A stretch of DNA of 15,130 nt, taken from positions 1 through 15,130 of the forward strand of contig DKGN01000099.1 in the NCBI GenBank assembly GCA_002453275.1. The letters are read 5' to 3'. Shown here piece after piece: positions 8,433-15,130 of this stretch. Positions within the stretch are counted from its first letter, which is position 1. Every line of letters begins with the position of its first letter. The translations under genes were made by a program, and so were the position numbers. Source of the DNA: Caryophanales bacterium UBA6769 (lineage in GTDB: Bacteria > Bacillota > Bacilli > Bacillales > UBA6769). A model generated the notes under the pieces. The model ran no database searches and was not told where the DNA came from. It saw only the letters and a list, made by a program, of their open reading frames with translations.

Positions 8433-8975
8433 TTATTCTTTTGTTATGCTTACTTGGTCTAAATTGTCTACTTCAGATAATTCAACATTCACAATTTCTG
8501 TTCGCGATGTAGGCACGTTTTTACCGATAAAATCAGGACGTATCGGTAATTCACGGTGCCCGCGGTCAATAAGAACCGCTAGTTGAATTTGAGCTGGGCG
8601 ACCTAAATCCATCAGGGCATCCATTCCTGCCCGAACTGTTCTTCCTGTAAACAGAACATCATCGACTAATATAATCTTCTTATTCGTAATTTCTGTAGGA
8701 AGCTGGGTGGATTTTAAGAGTGGTTCGTTATTTACTGTTTTGACAGATAAATCATCACGATACAGAGTAATATCAACTTCACCAACTTGAATCGGCGAAC
8801 CTTCAATTTTTTCAATATGATTTGCTATTCGATTTGCGATATAAATGCCTCTCGTCCTAATTCCTACTAAGACACAATCATCGATCCCTTTATTTCGTTC
8901 AATGATTTCATGAGAAATTCGTGTCAATGCTCGTCTAATCGCTTGTTCATCAAGAATAATTGCTTTCCCTTGCAA
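8433..8975 (-). CDS. pyrR: PyrR, bifunctional pyr attenuation regulator / uracil phosphoribosyltransferase
   Basis: PyrR binds specific loops in pyr mRNA when UMP or UTP is high, and promotes termination. It also has uracil phosphoribosyltransferase activity, with the PRPP signature VDDVLFTGRT at residues 104-113. The N-terminus (ILDEQAIRRALTRI) and the RGHRELPIR stretch are highly conserved in PyrR. I chose the TTG at 8975. It gives 180 residues beginning MQGKAIILDEQ, aligned with the B. subtilis start, and AAAGGTGGTG at 8981-8990 is a near-perfect ribosome-binding site 5 bases away. An in-frame ATG at 8996 would add seven residues and has GAGGGG 7 bases upstream, but that site lies in the attenuator terminator. 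The gene is between two attenuators, so PyrR controls its own synthesis. Confidence 0.95.
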   Translation of the reverse strand: MQGKAIILDEQAIRRALTRISHEIIERNKGIDDCVLVGIRTRGIYIANRIANHIEKIEGSPIQVGEVDITLYRDDLSVKTVNNEPLLKSTQLPTEITNKKIILVDDVLFTGRTVRAGMDALMDLGRPAQIQLAVLIDRGHRELPIRPDFIGKNVPTSRTEIVNVELSEVDNLDQVSITKE

Positions 8976-8997
8976 AGCGCCACCACCTTTAAACATC

Positions 8998-9028
8998 AAA
9001 AATCCCCTCAACCAACCGGTGAGGGGAT
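8998..9028 (-). terminator. PyrR-controlled leader terminator upstream of pyrR
   Basis: On the minus strand ATCCCCTCA is the complement of plus-strand 9020-9028, and it pairs over 9 bp with TGAGGGGAT, the complement of 9002-9010. The T tract is five T residues at 9002-8998, the first of which also closes the stem. It is about 70 bases into the transcript and ends before either likely pyrR start. The GTGAGG of the upstream PyrR loop is complementary to CCTCAC in the 5' arm here, so a competing antiterminator pairing is possible. Confidence 0.9.
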
Positions 9029-9058
9029 AATAGACATTATTTGCCTACGTTCATTTTT

Positions 9059-9090
9059 CCTTTTTAGCCTCACAGGACTAGTATTAAAGG
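9059..9090 (-). promoter_or_regulatory. PyrR-binding RNA loop in the pyr operon leader
   Basis: AGTCCTGTGAGGCT on the minus strand (9079-9066) matches the PyrR-binding consensus and is enclosed by a CCTTT/AAAGG stem (9090-9086 with 9063-9059). It lies about 10 bases from the predicted transcription start and upstream of the terminator at 8998-9028. PyrR binding here should reduce transcription of the whole operon, including pyrR itself. Confidence 0.92.
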
Positions 9091-9106
9091 TTATGCAATT
9101 AAGGTT

Positions 9107-9135
9107 AGTATGACAAACTTAATTTTTGTTGTCAA
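9107..9135 (-). promoter_or_regulatory. Sigma-A type promoter of the pyr operon
   Basis: A perfect -35 TTGACA (9135-9130) is followed by a 17-base spacer and a -10 CATACT (9112-9107, four of six matches to TATAAT). The start of transcription is predicted near 9100, just upstream of the first PyrR loop. The promoter lies only 24 bases after the rluD stop codon, and no terminator separates them, so transcripts from the ileS side may also enter the operon. Confidence 0.85.
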
Positions 9136-9159
9136 GCCCATCTTAGTTTTTGTGCTTAC

Positions 9160-10062
9160 TTAAATTCGTAAAGACTCTAGCAATTGTGCCATATCATTTG
9201 GTATCGGGGCGGTAAAACATAATTCCTCCCCTGTCGTAGGGTGCAAAAAACTTAATTTTGCTGCGTGAAGTGCTTGTCCGTTAATGGATGATGACTTTTT
9301 GGGACCATATTTCGGATCACCTAAAACTGGGTGACCAATATATTTCATATGCACTCGAATTTGGTGGGTTCTTCCCGTTACAAGTCGACATTCAACGAGC
9401 GAGTGTTTGGGCATTTTCTCCGTTACAGAAAATTGCGTAATCGCGTTCTTACCTGTCTCAATGACCGCCATTTTTTTCCGATTTTTTGGATCCCGACCAA
9501 TCGGAGCATCGATCGTCCCTACGTTATGCGTCATTTGTCCATGAACAATCGCTTTATATATTCTTGTCGTCGATTTTTCTTTCAATTGTTTCACTAGCGC
9601 ATGATGAGCATGATTTGTTTTCGCGACCATAATAAGTCCTGAAGTATCTTTGTCAAGACGATGAACGATGCCAGGACGAATCGTATTCATCTCAGAAAGA
9701 GTCTCGCAATGGGCTAGTAAGCCATTTACGAGTGTTCCTTTTGTATGTCCAGGTGCTGGATGCACGACCAATCCCCGAGGCTTATTGATTATAATCACTT
9801 CGGCATCCTCATACAAAATGTCTAATGGTATCTGTTCCGGTTTAAGCTCTAGTTGTTCGGGCTCTCGTATGCGAACGTTGACGTCATCACCGACGCGCAC
9901 TTTATAGCTCGCTTTTACCCTCTTACCGTTAACGGTGATTTGTTCGGTTGCAATTAATTCTTTAATTCGGACTCGGGAAATGTCAGATAACCATTCTGTC
10001 AGAAGCTTATCAATCCGCTCATCACGATGTTGTTCGTCAATTGTAAATTGAAAGGTTTCCAC
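9160..10062 (-). CDS. rluD: RluD-family 23S rRNA pseudouridine synthase (YlyB)
   Basis: RluA/RluD-family enzymes convert uridines in 23S rRNA to pseudouridine. The family's RluD modifies helix 69, but the exact targets of this copy are inferred. The 300-residue protein has an N-terminal S4 RNA-binding domain at about residues 14-62 (ERIDKLLTEW... VNGKRVKASYKVRVGDD). The catalytic motif HRLDKDTSG is at 134-142, with the nucleophilic aspartate D137. RTHQIRVHMKYIGHPVLGDPKYG further on is the usual C-terminal family signature. The start is GTG, overlapping the lspA stop by one base (TAGTG), with AAAGGAG 7 bases upstream. The ileS-lspA-rluD order matches B. subtilis, where this gene is called ylyB. 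Confidence 0.95.
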   Translation of the reverse strand: METFQFTIDEQHRDERIDKLLTEWLSDISRVRIKELIATEQITVNGKRVKASYKVRVGDDVNVRIREPEQLELKPEQIPLDILYEDAEVIIINKPRGLVVHPAPGHTKGTLVNGLLAHCETLSEMNTIRPGIVHRLDKDTSGLIMVAKTNHAHHALVKQLKEKSTTRIYKAIVHGQMTHNVGTIDAPIGRDPKNRKKMAVIETGKNAITQFSVTEKMPKHSLVECRLVTGRTHQIRVHMKYIGHPVLGDPKYGPKKSSSINGQALHAAKLSFLHPTTGEELCFTAPIPNDMAQLLESLRI

Positions 10063-10523
10063 TATGCTTCTCCTTTTTTCATTTGCTCTTCCTTCAACGT
10101 AAAGAGCATGAGCAAAATAACTCCAATAACGAGAGCAGAGTCGGCTACATTAAAAATTGGAAAATCATAATTCACAATGTCAACATCGATAAAGTCAACA
10201 ACTTCTCCTTTAACGAGGCGATCGATGAAATTCCCAATTGCCCCCCCGAGAATTAAGCCAAAGGCAACACCAGTGCCAGGATATTTCACTTGCTTTTGCA
10301 AATAGTACACAATTCCAACAACGACGATAATCGTAATAATGAAGAACAACCACATTTGCCCTTGCAAAATACCGAAGGCGGCTCCGCGATTACGGTGTGA
10401 TGTTATCGATAAAAAGCCTTCAATAATCGGAATGCTTTCACCTAAATACATTCTTTGCACGACGAGCCACTTCGTCATTTGATCTAATGCAATCACGATG
10501 ACTGCGATAATATAATAAATCAA
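10062..10523 (-). CDS. lspA: Lipoprotein signal peptidase (signal peptidase II)
   Basis: LspA is a membrane aspartic protease that removes the signal peptide from diacylglyceryl-modified prolipoproteins. The 153-residue protein has four hydrophobic segments, at about residues 2-20, 56-75, 84-101 and 126-142. Conserved motifs are NRGAAFGIL at 45-53, GNFIDR at 97-102 (catalytic D101) and FNVADSAL at 124-131 (catalytic D128). The start is TTG at 10523, with GGAGG 7 bases upstream and no competing ATG nearby. The protein then begins MIYYIIA, as in relatives. The 38 bases separating it from ileS contain no gene. In B. subtilis a small gene, ylyA, sits here and is absent. Confidence 0.96.
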   Translation of the reverse strand: MIYYIIAVIVIALDQMTKWLVVQRMYLGESIPIIEGFLSITSHRNRGAAFGILQGQMWLFFIITIIVVVGIVYYLQKQVKYPGTGVAFGLILGGAIGNFIDRLVKGEVVDFIDVDIVNYDFPIFNVADSALVIGVILLMLFTLKEEQMKKGEA

Positions 10524-10561
10524 ATTTCACCCTCCGTTCCGACGCATGCTTTTAATTTTCA

Positions 10562-13315
10562 TTACTTTTCTACGATATTAAAGCAGCGAGAACATAAGGT
10601 AGGATGCTCTTCATGCTTACCGACTTCAGTAGAAACAGTCCAGCAACGTCCGCACGTTTCCCCTTCCGCATGCTCAACGACAACGTTAACATGCTCATTC
10701 ACAAAAGATTGACTTGGAGCTTCCTTTTTGTCACCAGCGATTTTGACGTGAGACACGATAAATAACTGTTCTAATGACTCAACTTCGCTTAGTAATTTCT
10801 TCGCTTCCTCTGTCGGATAAAGAGTAAGCTTAGCGGTTAGCGATTTGCCAATTAACTTATTGTTACGTGACTCTTCAAGTGCTTTTAACACTTCGTCCCG
10901 AATCGCAATAATTTGCTCCCACTTCTCTTTAATCCCATCTCCATTAGAAATCTCGCTTTCTTTTGGCATATCAGTTAGTTGTACGCTTTCTTCATCGACT
11001 CCTCGGATATAGGACCAGACCTCTTCTGCCGTATGCGGTACGATTGGTGCTAATAGTTTAACTAGAGTGAGAAGTACATCGTAAATGACAGTTTGAATCG
11101 CACGTCGACGCTTGTTATCAGCTTTTTCAATATATAGTGTATCCTTTGCTATATCTAAATAAAACGAACTCATATCAATCGTGCAAAAGTTATGAACCGC
11201 ATGGTAAATTGGTGAGAATTGATAATCCTCATATGATTGAGTTACTCTTTGGATTAAATCATTTAATTTTAGTAACATAAACTGATCAATTTCAGCCATT
11301 TCATCGTTTGAAACTCGGTCAGATATTGGGTTAAAATCATGCAAATTACCAAGCATAAATCTAAATGTGTTTCTAATTTTTCGGTACGTTTCAGACACTT
11401 GCTTTAAGATGTCATCCGATACTCTGACGTCCGCCTGATAATCTACTGACGACACCCACAGACGTAAAATATCAGCACCAAGCTGCTTCATAACATCGTT
11501 CGGAATGACAACGTTACCGAGAGATTTACTCATCTTTTTACCTTTGCCGTCTAATGCAAACCCATGACTAATGACGGCTTTATAAGGAGCCTGTCCTGTG
11601 ACTGCAACACTTGTAGACAATGATGAGTTAAACCAACCTCGATATTGGTCTGAGCCTTCCAAGTAGATATCCGCTGGCCATGTTAAGTCTTCCCTTTCAG
11701 CTAGCACTGCTTGGTGCGAGGAACCCGAATCAAACCATACATCCATAATGTCCATTTCTTTTCTGAAAATTCCATTCGGGCTATGCTCAGAAGTAAAGCC
11801 TTCTGGTAGCAGATCCTTCGCCTCTTTTTCAAACCAAATATTTGAACCTTGTTCCCTAAACAGATTTGACACATGCTCAATCGTTTCATCTGTAATAATT
11901 GGCTCATCATCTTCTCCATAAAAAACCGGAATCGGAACGCCCCATGTCCGTTGACGTGATATACACCAGTCTTCTCGGTCCTTCACCATGTTATGAAGTC
12001 TCGTTTCACCCCAAGAAGGATACCATTTCACATTTTTAATTGCCTCTAACAGATCCTCTCTAATGTCTTTGATAGACGCAAACCATTGTTCTGTCGCCCG
12101 AAAAATAATCGGTTTTTTCGTTCTCCAATCGTGAGGATACGAGTGAGTAACAAATGTTAGTTTTAAAAGTGAACCGGTTTCTTCTAATTTTTCCGTTACC
12201 ATTTTATTTGCTTTATCATAAAATACACCTTCAAAACCTGGCGCTTCGTCTGTAAAAACTCCTCTTGCATCAACAGGGCAGAGGATGTCTAAATTATATT
12301 TTTTCCCAACGATATAGTCATCTTCACCATGACCTGGCGCAGTATGAACACACCCCGTTCCAGCATCAAGTGTTACGTGTTCTCCCAATACGATTGGAGA
12401 CATTCGATTGTAAAAAGGGTGTTGCGTTTCGACGAACTCGAGCTCGGAACCAGGAAGCGTTTTTTCAATTTCGACATTTTCCCACTCTAATTCGTCGGTT
12501 ATTGATTGAATGAGTTCTTTTGCGATGATATATTTCTCGGCTTCCACATTAACAATGCAATATTCATATTCGGGATGAACTGCAATTGCTAAGTTCGCAG
12601 GGAGTGTCCAAGGTGTCGTCGTCCAAATGATAACTTTCTCATCCCCTTGTAAAATTCCTTTCCCATCACTAACGTTAAATGCTACATAAATAGAGGGTGA
12701 GCGCGTATCCTCATATTCTACTTCTGCTTCTGCAAGTGCAGATTCCGATGAAGGCGACCAGAAAACAGTTTTTTTATCTTTATAAATGTAGCCTTTCTTT
12801 GCCATTTCCCCAAAAACTTTAATTTGTTGTGCTTCATATTCGTTCGTAAGTGTAATGTATGGGTTTTCCCAATCACCACGAATACCTAATCGTTTAAACT
12901 GTTCGCGCTGGCGATCGACTTGCTTAAGGGCATATTCCTCACATCGCTTTCTAAACTCAGAAACGGAAAGTTTTTTTCGATCGACTTTACCTGATTTCGT
13001 AAGAGCAGACTCAATCGGTAGCCCGTGCGTATCCCAGCCAGGAACGTAAGGTGCATAATAGCCGCTCATTGAGCGGTAACGAACAATAAAGTCCTTAAGC
13101 ACTTTATTAATGGCATGACCAATATGAATATCGCCATTCGCATATGGTGGTCCATCGTGCAACACGAACAAAGGACGTCCTTTTGTCCGTTCTTGGACTT
13201 TTTTATAAATATTATCTTTGTCCCATTTCTCTTGAGTTTCGGGCTCTCTATTCGGTAGATTTCCTCTCATTGGGAATTTCGTTTTAGGCATCAATAATGT
13301 ATCTTTATAACCCAT
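10562..13315 (-). CDS. ileS: Isoleucyl-tRNA synthetase
   Basis: IleS charges tRNA-Ile with isoleucine and edits mischarged valine. The 917-residue class I synthetase has the HIGH signature at residues 64-67 (GDIHIGHAINK) and KMSKS at 594-598. Between them are the CP1 editing domain (TTTPWTLPANLAIAVHPEYEY and THGLPIE regions) and the DVWFDSGSSH region. A C-terminal zinc knuckle has C888, C891, C908 and C911, typical of the common bacterial IleS1 type. The ATG is preceded by AAGGAGG 7 bases upstream. The T-box leader and promoter directly upstream should link expression to uncharged tRNA-Ile. Confidence 0.98.
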   Translation of the reverse strand: MGYKDTLLMPKTKFPMRGNLPNREPETQEKWDKDNIYKKVQERTKGRPLFVLHDGPPYANGDIHIGHAINKVLKDFIVRYRSMSGYYAPYVPGWDTHGLPIESALTKSGKVDRKKLSVSEFRKRCEEYALKQVDRQREQFKRLGIRGDWENPYITLTNEYEAQQIKVFGEMAKKGYIYKDKKTVFWSPSSESALAEAEVEYEDTRSPSIYVAFNVSDGKGILQGDEKVIIWTTTPWTLPANLAIAVHPEYEYCIVNVEAEKYIIAKELIQSITDELEWENVEIEKTLPGSELEFVETQHPFYNRMSPIVLGEHVTLDAGTGCVHTAPGHGEDDYIVGKKYNLDILCPVDARGVFTDEAPGFEGVFYDKANKMVTEKLEETGSLLKLTFVTHSYPHDWRTKKPIIFRATEQWFASIKDIREDLLEAIKNVKWYPSWGETRLHNMVKDREDWCISRQRTWGVPIPVFYGEDDEPIITDETIEHVSNLFREQGSNIWFEKEAKDLLPEGFTSEHSPNGIFRKEMDIMDVWFDSGSSHQAVLAEREDLTWPADIYLEGSDQYRGWFNSSLSTSVAVTGQAPYKAVISHGFALDGKGKKMSKSLGNVVIPNDVMKQLGADILRLWVSSVDYQADVRVSDDILKQVSETYRKIRNTFRFMLGNLHDFNPISDRVSNDEMAEIDQFMLLKLNDLIQRVTQSYEDYQFSPIYHAVHNFCTIDMSSFYLDIAKDTLYIEKADNKRRRAIQTVIYDVLLTLVKLLAPIVPHTAEEVWSYIRGVDEESVQLTDMPKESEISNGDGIKEKWEQIIAIRDEVLKALEESRNNKLIGKSLTAKLTLYPTEEAKKLLSEVESLEQLFIVSHVKIAGDKKEAPSQSFVNEHVNVVVEHAEGETCGRCWTVSTEVGKHEEHPTLCSRCFNIVEK

Positions 13316-13340
13316 TTAACTTCCTCCTTAAAATTTCAAT

Positions 13341-13385
13341 AAAAAAAAGACCTTTTCATATCCCACATAGGGACGAGAAAAGGTC
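13341..13385 (-). terminator. T-box terminator of the ileS leader
   Basis: On the minus strand GACCTTTTC (13385-13377) pairs over 9 bp with GAAAAGGTC (13357-13349). A smaller TCCC/GGGA helix lies within the loop, and eight T residues follow (13348-13341). Its 5' arm directly abuts the T-box sequence, so the terminator and antiterminator are mutually exclusive. It ends about 25 bases before the ileS start codon. Confidence 0.95.
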
Positions 13386-13621
13386 TCGCGGTACCACCCT
13401 AATAGTAAACGCATATGCGATTACCACTTTACATTCTTAACGTGAATTACCCGCCAGTGCTTACTTCATTAAGTTCAGCATGGGACTCAAGGGTGATTTT
13501 CCTTTTTCGATTTGTATCAGGCTTACACTATCCCTGACTCGCTTAACAAATGAATGAAAAAGTACTCTTCCTATCATCGTCATTAGAAATTAAATTATAA
13601 GTTCAAATGATAGCTTTTTCT
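13341..13621 (-). promoter_or_regulatory. T-box riboswitch in the ileS leader, isoleucine-responsive
   Basis: The leader carries the T-box sequence AGGGTGGTACCGCG (13400-13387), which pairs with the acceptor end of uncharged tRNA and forms the antiterminator. Stem I features are visible. GGAAGAGTA is at 13571-13563. An apical hairpin at 13537-13517 has TCAGG and CCTGA arms enclosing GATAGTGTAAG. A candidate specifier codon ATC (13497-13495) is followed by ACC, fitting isoleucine. Uncharged tRNA-Ile should favour read-through into ileS. The family and T-box core are certain; the specifier assignment is read by eye. This leader and its promoter fill the 367-base gap between divIVA and ileS. Confidence 0.95.
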
Positions 13622-13627
13622 TCTGAT

Positions 13628-13656
13628 AGTATAATGATCGCAATGTTTTTCGTCAA
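13628..13656 (-). promoter_or_regulatory. Sigma-A type promoter of ileS
   Basis: The -35 TTGACG (13656-13651) and -10 TATACT (13633-13628) are separated by exactly 17 bases. The start of transcription is predicted near 13621, which gives a leader of about 300 bases, the usual length for a T-box. The promoter lies 27 bases past the divIVA stop. Confidence 0.88.
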
Positions 13657-13682
13657 GTGGACTTCGTCATGAAGAACTTGTA

Positions 13683-14201
13683 TCAAATCGAGTCCTTTAC
13701 TGTGTCGTCCTCAACCGGTTCAATTCCTTCATTTAACGAAGCGCTTGTCACTTCATCCCACTCATCGTGGTTTAGCATCTCTAGTTGCGCTTCAATTAAC
13801 ATCCGAAAACGAGTTCGATATACAGATGCCTGTTTTTTTAATTCCTCAACTTCGACTGCAATTTTTCGCGTCCTAGCCAATGCCTCATTGACAATCCGAT
13901 CGGCATTCTTTTCAGCTTCCCGAATAATGAGCTCTGCTTCTTTATTTGCATTTCTTTTTACTTCTTCAGCTGTCTGCTCCGCAACGAGGATCGATTTCTT
14001 TAATGATTCTTCGATATCAGAATAATGCTGAATTTTTTCGTTTAACGTATCTATTTTCTCTTGCAAGTTCGTATTATCACGGATGACTGCTTCATAATCC
14101 TTAATGACTTGGTCTAAAAATTCATTGACTTCATCAATATCATAACCTCGAAGCCCTCGACTGAAATCTTTATTATGGATGTCCAATGGTGTTAATGACA
14201 A
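13683..14201 (-). CDS. divIVA: DivIVA, curvature-sensing cell division and pole scaffold
   Basis: DivIVA assembles on negatively curved membrane at septa and poles, where it recruits Min proteins and other partners. The N-terminal lipid-binding domain is recognisable from LTPLDIHNKDFSRGLRGYDIDEVNEFLDQV. It is followed by long coiled coil from about residue 30 to 150, including IREAEKNADRIVNEALARTRKIA and RTRFRMLIEAQLEML. I chose the TTG at 14201, giving 172 residues starting MSLTPLDIHN, which matches the family N-terminus. GGAGG lies 8 bases before it. A more upstream TTG at 14216 would place that ribosome-binding site inside the coding region. The acidic tail after about residue 150 is slightly longer than in B. 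subtilis (164 residues in all). It follows ylmH by 19 bases. Confidence 0.95.
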   Translation of the reverse strand: MSLTPLDIHNKDFSRGLRGYDIDEVNEFLDQVIKDYEAVIRDNTNLQEKIDTLNEKIQHYSDIEESLKKSILVAEQTAEEVKRNANKEAELIIREAEKNADRIVNEALARTRKIAVEVEELKKQASVYRTRFRMLIEAQLEMLNHDEWDEVTSASLNEGIEPVEDDTVKDSI

Positions 14202-14220
14202 GTTTGCCACCTCCAAACAA

Positions 14221-14991
14221 TTATTTTATGTAATATTGAATACGCCATTTTCCTTTTCGCGTTTGCCCTTCAATCGCTTCTATTTTCCCTCTTCCATAGC
14301 CTCGCAAAGAGATTGTATCAGAGATTTGACATTCATAAGCAGGCTGCTCCACATCTTTCCAATTTACTTTTACACGCCCTCTTTGAATAAAAGTTCCAGC
14401 TTTCATACGAGATACATTAAAAAGCTCAGAAAGAATAACGTCTAATCTCATCGACGTGATCGTTCCTGAAGATGATTTCCAGTCATCTTCAGGTGGAAGC
14501 AACTGATCTTGAGAAATGCTTTTCAACGACACTGTCGCTTTTCCGATAGAAGTTAAATTGTATAAAACAAAATCTGCAACTTCTTTCGCAACAATCATTT
14601 GGACAACTTGTCCATTTATATTGATGTCTCCAAATTTCTCACGTTTGATACCTAAGCTCATTAAAGCTCCTAGTATTTGTCTATGTTCAAGTGTGAAAAA
14701 CTTAACAGGATAATGAAGCTCGTAAAAAACTAATTCAAAATCATCTAACCTTGGTGTAAAATAAGGAGGCAAAATAATCGCACGTTTGCGTTCCGCCTGT
14801 TGAAGACCACCCGCAAATTCAACTGTAACCTCGCCATCGTTATTCGCCAATTGGCTTATGATTTCCTGCTCTCTTGGATCTAAAAAATCCGTTAAGCGAT
14901 ATGCATATGAGTTTTTCACGTATTCGAACCAGTCTAGCGACTGATCGAGGAATGGTCGTTCGTCGTCGCGATAATGTTGATAAATAGACAT
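14221..14991 (-). CDS. ylmH: YlmH, S4-domain RNA-binding protein of the division gene cluster
   Basis: YlmH-type proteins bind ribosomal RNA. In B. subtilis YlmH has been linked to ribosome-associated quality control, where it can assist RqcH. The protein has 256 residues from the chosen start. Its N-terminus reads MSIYQHYRDDERPFLDQ, with LTDFLDPREQ soon after, both typical of the family. An S4 domain lies at about residues 182-231 (MRLDVILSELFNVSRMKAGTFIQRGRVKVN). I chose the ATG at 14991 because AGGA ends 8 bases before it and the sequence then matches relatives. The ATG at 15000 overlaps that ribosome-binding site. It lies 10 bases after ylmG and 19 bases before divIVA, so these are one transcription unit. 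Confidence 0.94.
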   Translation of the reverse strand: MSIYQHYRDDERPFLDQSLDWFEYVKNSYAYRLTDFLDPREQEIISQLANNDGEVTVEFAGGLQQAERKRAIILPPYFTPRLDDFELVFYELHYPVKFFTLEHRQILGALMSLGIKREKFGDININGQVVQMIVAKEVADFVLYNLTSIGKATVSLKSISQDQLLPPEDDWKSSSGTITSMRLDVILSELFNVSRMKAGTFIQRGRVKVNWKDVEQPAYECQISDTISLRGYGRGKIEAIEGQTRKGKWRIQYYIK

Positions 14992-15001
14992 AGAAATCAT
15001 C

Positions 15002-15130
15002 CTACACTAGCATTCGAAAAATTTCCACGACGCCCCGCTCAGCAAGTCGTAAAGCGATAATCGCGACAATGGGGGATATATCGATCATACCTAGCGGTGG
15101 AATTATTTTACGGAATGGTTCTAAATACGG
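15002..15130 (-). CDS. ylmG: YlmG (YggT family) membrane protein, C-terminal part only
   Basis: The minus strand is open from the right edge to a TAG stop at 15004-15002, encoding 42 residues. They begin PYLEPFRKIIPPLGMIDISPIVAI in two pieces (PYLEPFRKII, then PPLGMIDISPIVAI). The F-R-x-I-P-P and D-x-S-P-I-V-A-I pattern is the hallmark of the YggT family, small proteins with two membrane helices found next to ylmH and divIVA in Firmicutes. The N-terminal helix is outside the window. Position and sequence agree, so the identity is fairly safe despite the short fragment. Confidence 0.88.
   Translation of the reverse strand, partial: PYLEPFRKIIPPLGMIDISPIVAIIALRLAERGVVEIFRMLV

Noticed and set aside
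8405..9079. The repeated 14-base AGTCCTGTGAGGCT as a mobile-element or recombination repeat.
   Set aside because: Both copies sit in the expected PyrR-binding loops upstream of terminators, which fully explains the repetition.
11701..11919. A 72-codon minus-strand frame inside ileS.
   Set aside because: It overlaps the catalytic part of ileS in another frame, and its composition looks like a shifted shadow. ileS is intact through this stretch.
13654..13680. Intrinsic terminator for divIVA.
   Set aside because: The stem is interrupted and is followed by ACGAAAAAC rather than a T tract, so it does not meet the usual pattern.
13657..14025. A 122-codon plus-strand open frame opposite divIVA.
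   Set aside because: It is the antisense of a strongly conserved coiled-coil gene, has no family resemblance and no clear ribosome-binding site. The same reasoning removes the plus-strand frames opposite carB, pyrC, rluD and ileS.
14992..15000. ATG at 15000 as the ylmH start.
   Set aside because: The only good ribosome-binding site (AGGA) directly abuts it, with no spacing. It is well spaced for the ATG at 14991, which also fits the family N-terminus.

Overview
The window is a conserved chromosomal segment from a low-to-moderate G+C Firmicute of the Bacillales (Bacillaceae-like). The gene order matches the B. subtilis divIVA-ileS-lspA-ylyB-pyr region. Shine-Dalgarno sites are strong (AAGGAG/GGAGG), several starts are TTG or GTG, and control is by PyrR attenuators and a T-box. 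I cannot name a genus.

Almost everything is on the minus strand, so transcription runs from high to low coordinates. At the right edge are the tail of ylmG (15130-15002), then ylmH and divIVA, which are division-associated genes. Next comes a 367-base gap (13316-13682) holding a good sigma-A promoter and an isoleucine T-box leader for ileS. ileS is followed by lspA (lipoprotein signal peptidase) and rluD/ylyB (23S rRNA pseudouridine synthase). A second strong promoter (9107-9135) then starts the pyrimidine operon pyrR-pyrB-pyrC-carB-pyrF-pyrE, ending at a hairpin at 1548-1582. On the other side of that hairpin, facing it on the plus strand, is the 3' part of rqcH (yloA), cut by the left edge.

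The pyr genes encode UMP-synthesis enzymes and their sensor. PyrR should bind two near-identical RNA loops, one in the leader (9059-9090) and one between pyrR and pyrB (8398-8430). UMP-bound PyrR would then favour the terminators at 8998-9028 and 8332-8363. The operon is shorter than the B. subtilis arrangement. The uracil permease gene pyrP, the glutaminase subunit gene carA (pyrAA), and the dihydroorotate dehydrogenase genes pyrK and pyrD are absent, and the junctions are tight and clean with no remnants. The encoded path therefore lacks ammonia delivery to CarB and the dihydroorotate-to-orotate step, unless those genes lie elsewhere.

The remaining points of note are start-site choices. pyrR, divIVA and lspA appear to start with TTG and rluD with GTG. 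An alternative pyrR start has its ribosome-binding site inside the attenuator terminator. I saw no mobile element, CRISPR array, tRNA, rRNA or evidently new system. The window looks like core chromosome with an unusual, reduced pyr operon.
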